From assembly GCA_021783525.1 (NCBI GenBank), contig JAJXTT010000033.1, positions 1-10,529 on the forward strand: a DNA stretch of 10,529 nt. The letters are read 5' to 3'. Below are positions 4,409 to 10,529 of this stretch, in pieces. This DNA is from Pseudomonadota bacterium. Its GTDB lineage: Bacteria > Pseudomonadota > Gammaproteobacteria > Burkholderiales > Gallionellaceae. The notes under the pieces are model-generated. The model was not told where the DNA came from, did no database searches, and was given only the letters and a program-made list of their open reading frames with translations. Position 1 is the first letter of the stretch. Each line of letters starts with the position of its first letter. A program made the position numbers and the translations under genes.

Positions 4409-6652
4409 ATGACAGAAAACGATTTTAATCGGCGTGATTTTTTGAAGGTGCTGGGTTGGGGCGGTGCGGCCGTCGCCTTGAGCGGTTGCGGCAACACCTC
4501 GATCCAGGATGGACAGGAGACGGTCACTTCCTATGTGACTTTGCCCTCGTTCGTCGTGCCCAGCATCTCGAACTATTTCAATTCGACCTGTGCGCAATGC
4601 GACGCGGGTTGCAACATCATGGGGCGTGTACGCGAAGGCCGCGTGCTCAAGGCGGAAGGCAACCCGAATTCGCCAATCAACCGCGGCAGGATGTGCGGCC
4701 TCGGACAGTCGGGCGTGCAGGCGCACTACAACCCGGACCGCGTGCGCGAGCCTCTGCTGCGCACCGGTGACAAGGGCGAGACCATCACCTGGGACAAGGC
4801 GCTCGGGCTGATCAACGAGAAGCTGAACGGTACCAAGGGTGCGGAGATCGCGTTCATCACCGGCGGAATGAGCGGCCATGTGCAGGCGCTGCTGGGGAAT
4901 TACATGGATGCGCTGGGCAGCAAGAACCATTTCTCCTACGAGGCGATTTCTCCCGCGGTGCTGCGCGCCGCCAACAAGAAGGCCTATGGCATGTCGATGC
5001 CGCGCTACCGCATCGACAAGGCCAAAGTCGTGGTGTCGTTCGGCGCCGACTTCCTCGGAGCGTGGGTTTCTCCGGTGCACTTCTCGCAGCAGTACGCGCA
5101 GTTCCGCAAGGGCACCCGTCCGGAAGGCCGCGGCGTGCTGGTGCAGATCGAGCCGAAGATGACGCTGACCGGAGCGAATGCGGATCGCTGGATCGCGGTT
5201 CGTCCGGGTACGGAAGGCGTGCTCGCGCTGGGCCTCATCAATGCGCTGGGCAAGGCTGGTATGTCCATCCCGGCAGATGTCGCCGCGGTCAGCAATGAAT
5301 ATACGGCAGAGCGCACGAGCAAGGAGACCGATGTCTCGGCCGAGCAGATCGAAAAGCTGGCGGCGCTGCTGAAGGAACGCACACCCAGCCTGGTGCTGGC
5401 GGGCAGTGCGGCAGAAGGTTACGCGCACGGTTCGCAGAATGCCGCAGCCATCGCGCTACTCAACCGGGTGCTGGGCAACGTCGGCAAAACGGTCGAGGCG
5501 TCTGCCAGCGTGCCGTTCCCCCAGATCGCGCCGACCGTGGGCAACCGTTCTTCATTGATCGCACTCAACGACGGCCTTGCCGCGGGCAAGTACAAGGTGG
5601 TGTTCAGTTACGGCGTCAATCCGGTGTTCAGCGCGCCGGCTTCGATGAAGTTCAAGGACAACTTCGCCAAGGCCGACTTCAAGGTGGCGTTCGCGCACTA
5701 CATGGACGAAACCGCGCTGGCGGCCGACCTGATCCTGCCGCTGGACTCCGCGATGGAGGACTGGGCGACCGTGGTGCCGGAATACATGGCTGCACCGGAA
5801 GAAGCCGGCTCGAATACGTATGCGCAGATGAGTTTCCGTCAGCCCATGATGGAGAAGGTGTTCCCGGATACGCGCGGGGTAGGCGACATCCTGCTGGCCT
5901 TGCTCAAGCAGCGCAAGGCGGATGAATACAAGCCTTTCGACGACTTCTACTCCTATTTGCGCAGCGCCGTGCTGAAGAACAAGGTCGCGCTTGGCGGCAA
6001 GGCCGGAGATGACGACGAAGTGTTTTGGAACGAAACGCTGAGCAAGGGCATCGTACCGCTTAAAGGCATTGCCGGCTCGGTATCTGCCAAGGCGTCTGCG
6101 GCAGGATTGAAGTTGCCGGTTGCGGCCGATGCCGATCCGTCCTATCCGCTGCGCCTGATCCCGGCCGTGTCGGCCAGCATCCGCGACGGACGTAACGCCA
6201 ACGAGCCGTGGCTGCAGGAATCGCCCGATCCGCTGACCACGATCGTGTGGGATTCCTGGGTCGAGATCAACCCGAAGACCGCAGCCAAGCTTGGCATCGT
6301 TGAGGGCGATATCGTCGAGATCGCTTCCAGGAGCGGTTCCATCAAGACGCAGGCTTACCTGTTCCCGGGCATCCACCCCGACGCGGTCTCCGTGCCGGTC
6401 GGCTACGGACACGAGGCGATGGGGCGCTATGCCAGAGGCGTCGGCGCCAACGTATTCGGCATGCTCGATGCGGTATACGACAAGGAGACCGGCGAACTGG
6501 CGCTCAACGAAACCAGCGTGAAGATCAGCAAGACCGGTCAGCGCGTCATCATCGTCAAGGAAGAGGGGCCGGTCGGCGGCAGCCAGGCGGGCAAACCGAA
6601 GATTGCAGTCCAGGTATCGGCCGACAAGGTCGACCTTTCGAAGGAGGTTTAA
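4409..6652 (+). CDS. actB1: ACIII molybdopterin-oxidoreductase-like subunit ActB1
   Basis: This 747-residue protein resembles the large subunit of the DMSO-reductase superfamily. It matches the B1 half of ActB, which is usually fused to the ferredoxin-like half. The N-terminus has a twin-arginine signal (NRRDFLKVLG, 7-16) followed by a lipobox LSGC with Cys27, so it is probably Tat-exported and lipid-anchored outside the membrane. Cys61, 64, 68 and 96 form the C-x2-C-x3-C-x27-C motif of a 4Fe-4S cluster. The central region includes VVSFGADFLGAWVSPVHF. Residues about 607-715 form the C-terminal dinucleotide-binding-like domain. Characterised ACIII is reported to lack a molybdenum cofactor, so an electron-transfer or structural role is likelier than catalysis. 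The start at 4409 is chosen because AGGGGA (4396-4401) sits 7 nt upstream and the Tat motif follows at once. The frame is open further upstream, but that part lies inside actA. Confidence 0.94.
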   Translation: MTENDFNRRDFLKVLGWGGAAVALSGCGNTSIQDGQETVTSYVTLPSFVVPSISNYFNSTCAQCDAGCNIMGRVREGRVLKAEGNPNSPINRGRMCGLGQSGVQAHYNPDRVREPLLRTGDKGETITWDKALGLINEKLNGTKGAEIAFITGGMSGHVQALLGNYMDALGSKNHFSYEAISPAVLRAANKKAYGMSMPRYRIDKAKVVVSFGADFLGAWVSPVHFSQQYAQFRKGTRPEGRGVLVQIEPKMTLTGANADRWIAVRPGTEGVLALGLINALGKAGMSIPADVAAVSNEYTAERTSKETDVSAEQIEKLAALLKERTPSLVLAGSAAEGYAHGSQNAAAIALLNRVLGNVGKTVEASASVPFPQIAPTVGNRSSLIALNDGLAAGKYKVVFSYGVNPVFSAPASMKFKDNFAKADFKVAFAHYMDETALAADLILPLDSAMEDWATVVPEYMAAPEEAGSNTYAQMSFRQPMMEKVFPDTRGVGDILLALLKQRKADEYKPFDDFYSYLRSAVLKNKVALGGKAGDDDEVFWNETLSKGIVPLKGIAGSVSAKASAAGLKLPVAADADPSYPLRLIPAVSASIRDGRNANEPWLQESPDPLTTIVWDSWVEINPKTAAKLGIVEGDIVEIASRSGSIKTQAYLFPGIHPDAVSVPVGYGHEAMGRYARGVGANVFGMLDAVYDKETGELALNETSVKISKTGQRVIIVKEEGPVGGSQAGKPKIAVQVSADKVDLSKEV

Positions 6653-6655
6653 AGC

Positions 6656-7537
6656 ATGTCAGTTTCCAATCTGTTAGAAAACTGGTCAAAGTTTCGCCAT
6701 ACCCACCCGGTCGATGACAAGGGGTATCCCGACTGGGAGGCCTATCCATCCGACATCAAGTGGGCGATGGCTATTGATCTCGATGCCTGCACCGGCTGCA
6801 ACGCCTGCAGCGTGGCCTGCTATGCCGAGAACAACCTGCCGGTGGTGGGGAAGGAGAAATATTCGCACGGCCAGGCCATGCACTGGATGCGCATCGAGCG
6901 CTACTGGGACGAGAGTGCCGGCGTGGGCGAATTTGGCGCCGACAAGGGCGCGCGTTTCCTGCCGATGATGTGCCAGCAATGCGAGGCGGCACCGTGCGAA
7001 ACAGTGTGCCCGGTTGGCGCGACCAACCACACCGAGGACGGCCTGAACTCGCAGATTTACAACCGCTGCATCGGGTCCAGATACTGCTCGGCGAACTGCC
7101 CGTACAAGGTGCGTTATTTCAACTGGTACAACTACCCGGAGCAGGAAAAGGTCTGGCCGGAGCCGTTGAACCAGCAGCTCAATCCGGACCTGACCGTGCG
7201 TACCAAGGGCGTGATGGAAAAATGCACATTCTGCAAGCAGCGCACCTATACCGCACGCAACAATGCGAAGACAGAGGGCCGTCAGGTGCAGGACAGTGAT
7301 GTGCAGACTGCATGCCAGGAAGCGTGCCCGGTTGGCGCGATCACGTTCGGCAATCTGCACAATCCCGAATCGCAGGTCGCCAAACAGTGGCAGAGCCAGC
7401 AGGTCGACTTGACCAAAGAGGTACAGGAGAAGGATGAGAAGGAAGGCAACCGTTTGCGCGGCTACCGCATCCTGGAAGAACTGCGCCCATATCCGTCGGT
7501 AATGTATCTGGAACGGGTGCGCGAAAGCGCCGTATAA
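6656..7537 (+). CDS. actB2: ACIII iron-sulfur subunit ActB2
   Basis: This 293-residue ferredoxin-like protein corresponds to the C-terminal half of fused ActB. Four cluster motifs are visible: C45/48/51/55 (CTGCNACSVAC), C106/109/114/118 (CQQCEAAPCETVC), C138/144/148 (CIGSRYCSANC) and C190/193 with C220/224. In the third, Ser141 stands where a fourth cysteine would be. That fits the one 3Fe-4S plus three 4Fe-4S clusters reported for ACIII. There is no signal peptide, so it is probably carried across the membrane with ActB1 by the Tat system. The start is 3 bp after the actB1 stop. AAGGAGG (6641-6647) lies in the last codons of actB1, 8 nt from the ATG, which implies tight translational coupling. 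The clusters should pass electrons between the ActC quinol site and the haem subunits. Confidence 0.95.
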   Translation: MSVSNLLENWSKFRHTHPVDDKGYPDWEAYPSDIKWAMAIDLDACTGCNACSVACYAENNLPVVGKEKYSHGQAMHWMRIERYWDESAGVGEFGADKGARFLPMMCQQCEAAPCETVCPVGATNHTEDGLNSQIYNRCIGSRYCSANCPYKVRYFNWYNYPEQEKVWPEPLNQQLNPDLTVRTKGVMEKCTFCKQRTYTARNNAKTEGRQVQDSDVQTACQEACPVGAITFGNLHNPESQVAKQWQSQQVDLTKEVQEKDEKEGNRLRGYRILEELRPYPSVMYLERVRESAV

Positions 7538-7559
7538 GGCACAAGGGGGAAATAGGAAA

Positions 7560-8945
7560 ATGGGAAAAGATATCCGCGAAGACATCGCCTGGGCACAGAT
7601 CAACAAGGATGTGCTCAAGAGTCTTGAGTCGCCTCGCAAACTGTATTGGGTGATTTTGCTGGTGGCCATCGCCATGGTGGGCGTGGCGGTGGGCTGCGAA
7701 ATTTATCAGTATAACGTCGGTCTGGGGGTAGGTAATTTTGACAACCCTAATGTGTGGGGGCTGTATATCGCCACCTTCATCTTCTGGATCGGCATGAGCC
7801 ACTCCGGGACGTTGCTGTCGGCGATCCTGCACCTGATGCATGCCGACTGGCGCAAGCCGATCTACCGTTTTGCCGAGGCGATGACCACGTTCTCGCTGAT
7901 GACGGCCGGGCTGTTCGTGATGGTGCACTTGGGGCGCCTGTGGCAGGTCTACTACGCGCTGCCCTACCCGAGCGAACGCTGGGTCTGGCCCAACTTCCAG
8001 TCTCCGTTGCTGTGGGATGCGATGGCGATCTTCACTTACCTGAGTTCGTCCGTCCTGTTTCTTTACATCGGTTCGATCCCGGATCTGGCGATCTGCCGCG
8101 ACAACATCCACCAGGGCTGGCGCAAGAAGCTGTACACGCTGCTCGCGCTGGGTTGGGAAGGCACCGACCGGCAATGGCGCAATTTCCGCGTGACCTATCT
8201 GACCATCGCGTGCTTCCTGATTCCGCTGGCGGTGTCGGTGCACTCCATCGTGGCGTCCGACTTTGCGATGTCGCAGCAACCTGGCTGGCACATTACGTCA
8301 TTCCCTCCGTATTTCGTGGCAGGCGCGTTGTATTCCGGCTGTGCTGCGATCATCACGCTGTTCATCATCCTGCGCTACGTGTTCAGGTTCGAGGAATACA
8401 TGACATTGCCGATCCTGAAGAAGACGGTACGCCTGACTTTCGCGATCGCCATGGTGTGGACTTACCTGAACTGCGTCGAATTCGCCGCGACGTGGTACAG
8501 CCACGACGTGGCAGCCAAGGCAGTGCTGATCGAGAAAGCAACCGGCCGCTTTGCCCCGTTCTTCTGGGGCATGATCTTCTGCGGTTCCGTGCTGCCGTTC
8601 GTCATGATGGTCAAGAAATGGCAGACCAACATCCCGGTGATGTTCGCGGTGTCGCTGCTGCTGAACCTGGGCATGTGGCTGGAGCGCTGGATGATCGTTG
8701 CGCCGACCTTCTCGCATGGATATTACCCATGGACCTGGGACGAGCACATGTGGCCCAGCATGGTGCAATGGGGGATCGTGTTCGGCAGCTTCGGCTGGTT
8801 CACCCTGCTGTTCATGGTGTTCTGCAAGATCGTGCCGTCCGTCTCCATGTATGAAGTCAAGGAAATGGTCTATCACCGCAGCCTGGCACTCAAGAAGGAA
8901 GAGCAGGCTGTGAAGGAAGAACTCGCTGTGAAAGGAGCCAACTAA
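7560..8945 (+). CDS. actC: ACIII NrfD-type integral membrane subunit ActC
   Basis: This 461-residue polytopic protein has about ten hydrophobic segments, the first at about 29-46. It fits the NrfD/PsrC family and the longer ActC branch in particular. Recognisable blocks are FWIGMSHSGTLLSAIL (75-90, with His81), HLGRLWQVYYALPYPSERWVWPNF, and a later segment with Glu-Phe-Ala around FAATWY. NrfD-type subunits bind quinol at the periplasmic face, next to the iron-sulfur subunit, and ActC is the proposed quinol oxidation site. The C-terminus is a charged, Lys/Glu-rich cytoplasmic tail. AAGGGGGA (7543-7550) precedes the start at 9 nt, and the gap from actB2 is 22 bp. Nothing appears truncated. Confidence 0.95.
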   Translation: MGKDIREDIAWAQINKDVLKSLESPRKLYWVILLVAIAMVGVAVGCEIYQYNVGLGVGNFDNPNVWGLYIATFIFWIGMSHSGTLLSAILHLMHADWRKPIYRFAEAMTTFSLMTAGLFVMVHLGRLWQVYYALPYPSERWVWPNFQSPLLWDAMAIFTYLSSSVLFLYIGSIPDLAICRDNIHQGWRKKLYTLLALGWEGTDRQWRNFRVTYLTIACFLIPLAVSVHSIVASDFAMSQQPGWHITSFPPYFVAGALYSGCAAIITLFIILRYVFRFEEYMTLPILKKTVRLTFAIAMVWTYLNCVEFAATWYSHDVAAKAVLIEKATGRFAPFFWGMIFCGSVLPFVMMVKKWQTNIPVMFAVSLLLNLGMWLERWMIVAPTFSHGYYPWTWDEHMWPSMVQWGIVFGSFGWFTLLFMVFCKIVPSVSMYEVKEMVYHRSLALKKEEQAVKEELAVKGAN

Positions 8946-9476
8946 ATGAGCAAACGTTATTTGCTGGCCCTGTACAACAATTTCGACGAAGCGGAGGCGG
9001 TCGTACGAGAGTTGCGCAATGCTGACATCAAAGGTTTCAGTGCTGCGGACGATCTGGTTGTCAAATCGCCGATCGAGCATCCGGAAGTCGAGGAGTTTCT
9101 CGGCGATAAGCCCGTGAAGGTGCAGTGGTTTACTCTGGGCGGCGCCCTGACGGGGGGATTGCTGGCGTTCTCGCTGATTGCGGGATCGCAGGCCAGTTTC
9201 TATTCCCAGATGAAGGGCGGTAAACCGATCGTGCCGATCCCTCCGGATCTGGTTCTGACTTATGAGATGTTCATTCTGGGCGGGGTATATATCACCGTGC
9301 TGGGTTTCCTGTTTTGCGCCGGCTTGCCGGCAAGGCGTTCGCCGCTTTACAGCGCCAAAGTCTCGGAAGACCAGATCGGCATCCTGGTCAAGGCCGATGA
9401 CGGTTCTGTGGCGATACTCAAGGATATTTTCACCAAGCACAAGGCATTGGAAATTCAGGAAGAGGCTGGCAGATGA
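8946..9476 (+). CDS. actD: ACIII subunit ActD (DUF3341)
   Basis: This 176-residue protein matches DUF3341/ActD. A soluble N-terminal domain (MSKRYLLALYNNFDEAEAVV) resembles a ferredoxin-fold or ACT-like unit. A hairpin of two membrane helices follows at about 62-82 and 104-126, joined by a proline-rich loop (PIVPIPPD). A short soluble C-terminal domain (about 138-176) ends the protein. In solved ACIII structures ActD lies on the cytoplasmic side and holds no cofactor. The ATG directly follows the actC stop codon. AAGGAG (8932-8937) lies inside actC, 8 nt upstream, so the two are translationally coupled. The stop codon overlaps the actE start. Confidence 0.93.
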   Translation: MSKRYLLALYNNFDEAEAVVRELRNADIKGFSAADDLVVKSPIEHPEVEEFLGDKPVKVQWFTLGGALTGGLLAFSLIAGSQASFYSQMKGGKPIVPIPPDLVLTYEMFILGGVYITVLGFLFCAGLPARRSPLYSAKVSEDQIGILVKADDGSVAILKDIFTKHKALEIQEEAGR

Positions 9477-10009
9477 AAAAAATCACTTTAACAATCGCGT
9501 TGCTGATCGCGCCTGCGGTGGCGCAAGCGTGGCCCTGGTCCAGGGACATGTCGGAACAGATCAGCGTCAAGCCGCAGGAAAGCGTCGATCCGGCTCATCC
9601 GGGCATGGCAACCTATCCGGAGCGCTCGGTACCGGTTCCCGGCACAACCAGTTTCGTGAAGGATATGGATGCCGCCGACAAGCAGAAGAACCCGGTGGTC
9701 GCCAATCAAAAATCGATCGAGTTCGGAGGCAGGCTGTTCGGTATCTATTGCACACCGTGCCACGGCTACGCCGGAAAGGGTGACGGACTGGTGGGGCAGA
9801 AACTGGTATTGCAGCCCTACAACCTGACTGCCGATCACGCCAAGGAAGTCAGCGACGGCTATATCTGGGGAATGATGACGTTCGGAGGGGCGGTGATGCC
9901 GTCCTATGCCAACGACCTGTCCCCGACCGAGCGCTGGAATGTGGTCAACTACGTGCGCAAGGTGCTGCAACAGGGTGGAACTGTGCAGGCTAATGTGAAC
10001 GGCCGCTAA
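9473..10009 (+). CDS. actE: ACIII monohaem cytochrome c subunit ActE
   Basis: This 178-residue exported cytochrome has a Sec-type signal peptide (MKKITLTIALLIAPAVAQA, cleavage near 19/20) and one haem site, CTPCH (93-97). Met142 in AVMPSYAND is the likely sixth ligand. The segment SRDMSEQISVKPQE before the haem domain is typical of ActE. There is no lipobox cysteine, so membrane attachment must come through other subunits, in contrast to ActB1. ActE is expected to hand electrons to a soluble cytochrome or directly to an oxidase. The start overlaps the actD stop as ATGA (9473-9476). The gene ends 15 bp before actF. Confidence 0.94.
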   Translation: MKKITLTIALLIAPAVAQAWPWSRDMSEQISVKPQESVDPAHPGMATYPERSVPVPGTTSFVKDMDAADKQKNPVVANQKSIEFGGRLFGIYCTPCHGYAGKGDGLVGQKLVLQPYNLTADHAKEVSDGYIWGMMTFGGAVMPSYANDLSPTERWNVVNYVRKVLQQGGTVQANVNGR

Positions 10010-10024
10010 CTAAGGGGGAAGAGC

Positions 10025-10529
10025 ATGATTTCTTATAGTAATTGGTCGGTTCTGACTGCCAGCTTCATGGTGGTCACTTATCTGGCATTGAGTGGCGTGG
10101 CCTTGTGTTCGGTGCTGTACCTGGTCGGCGCCAAGTGGCGCTTTCAGGTGCGCGACTTGGCAGTGTCCCTGTACTCCTTGTTCCCGATGGCATTCGCAAT
10201 GATGGTGGTATTGCTGATCGGCGGAAACCAGACTTTCCCCTGGATCGGCCACGTTTCCCACGGAGAGAACGTGCACATGCCGGGCTGGTATACCCTGCCG
10301 CTGCTGGCTGCGCGCGAAGTGATCGGCATGCTGGTGATCATGTTCGTATGGCGTATGTTCATCAAGCGCCAGGAAGTCGCCGAGCGCAGCGACGAGGATC
10401 GTGCGAAGTTCCATCATGTCGCCTGCTGGGTCCCGTTCTTCACCGTTCTGTATGCCACCATGATCGCATGGGACTTCGAGATGACGCTGAAGCCTTCCTG
10501 GCACAGCGCGATCTACGGAATGCAGAACC
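10025..10529 (+). CDS. actF: ACIII integral membrane subunit ActF (N-terminal part; cut by the window end)
   Basis: The frame stays open from the ATG at 10025 to the window end, giving 168 residues; full-length ActF is roughly 400 aa. About four hydrophobic segments are visible (near 9-32, 44-62, 88-108 and 130-148). The block WDFEMTLKPSWHSAIYGM (148-165) is the family-typical D-x-x-M-x-L-x-P-x-W-x-S motif. ActF is a second NrfD-like subunit, related to ActC, and is thought to provide structure and perhaps a proton path. A GGGGGAAG Shine-Dalgarno precedes the ATG. Further operon genes may follow outside the window; in other bacteria oxidase genes often do. Confidence 0.9.
   Translation, partial: MISYSNWSVLTASFMVVTYLALSGVALCSVLYLVGAKWRFQVRDLAVSLYSLFPMAFAMMVVLLIGGNQTFPWIGHVSHGENVHMPGWYTLPLLAAREVIGMLVIMFVWRMFIKRQEVAERSDEDRAKFHHVACWVPFFTVLYATMIAWDFEMTLKPSWHSAIYGMQN

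Noticed and set aside
4403..5428. Long antisense open frame (341 codons) opposite actB1
   Set aside because: Its product is Arg/His/Ala-rich, as expected from the reverse complement of a high-GC coding sequence, and it lies opposite a confidently assigned gene. The same holds for other long antisense frames across actB1, actB2 and actC.
7754..8854. Plus-strand 366-codon frame overlapping actC
   Set aside because: A frame-shifted shadow of actC; the actC frame has the NrfD-family motifs and membrane segments and this one does not.
3759..10529. Qrc or polysulfide-reductase-type complex instead of ACIII
   Set aside because: ActA has five rather than six haem sites, and DUF3341 (ActD), monohaem ActE and ActF follow, a set specific to ACIII.

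Overview
The window looks like chromosomal DNA of a Gram-negative proteobacterium. Protein style, moderately high GC and gene neighbourhood suggest a betaproteobacterium near Nitrosomonadales/Gallionellaceae, but that placement is pattern recognition, not a search result. All visible genes are protein coding; I see no rRNA, tRNA, CRISPR array, insertion sequence or phage gene.

Left part (1-3321), housekeeping and membrane genes. A membrane-anchored HtrA/Deg-type serine protease runs leftward off the window edge (1-522, minus). It is divergent, across only 39 bp, from a NIF3/YbgI-family dinuclear-metal protein (562-1308, plus). Converging on that gene is a minus-strand set: an unrecognised 211-aa protein (2686-3321), an MgtC/SapB-family membrane protein (1828-2577) and a DUF2721 membrane protein (1364-1795). 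A hairpin with a T-run lies between the convergent genes.

Middle (3322-3758), a 437-bp AT-rich divergent intergenic region. It holds an imperfect inverted repeat, a tandem pair of about 30-bp repeats at 31-bp spacing containing a short perfect palindrome, and an 8-bp direct repeat (21 bp apart) inside a 7-bp inverted repeat. It probably contains the promoters of both flanking units and is the least explained DNA in the window.

Right part (3759-10529), an alternative complex III (ACIII) operon in the order actA-actB1-actB2-actC-actD-actE-actF, with actF cut by the window end. ActA is a pentaheme periplasmic cytochrome c. ActB1 is a Tat-exported molybdopterin-oxidoreductase-like protein with a lipobox, and ActB2 is a ferredoxin-like protein with four cluster motifs. 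ActC and ActF are multi-pass NrfD-type quinone-site membrane subunits, ActD is a small two-helix subunit (DUF3341), and ActE is a monoheme cytochrome c. Together they should form a membrane quinol:cytochrome c (or high-potential acceptor) oxidoreductase that replaces or supplements bc1. In Fe(II)-oxidising relatives such complexes have been proposed to work in either direction. From actB1 onward the gaps are short or overlapping (3, 22, 0, -4 and 15 bp), as expected of one transcript. ActB is split into two genes, and ActB1 keeps a complete four-cysteine cluster motif.

I found no clearly new multi-gene system. The complex is known; the points that deserve a second look are the actA upstream region, the cofactor content of ActB1, the unrecognised 211-aa protein and the mgtC-DUF2721 pair.
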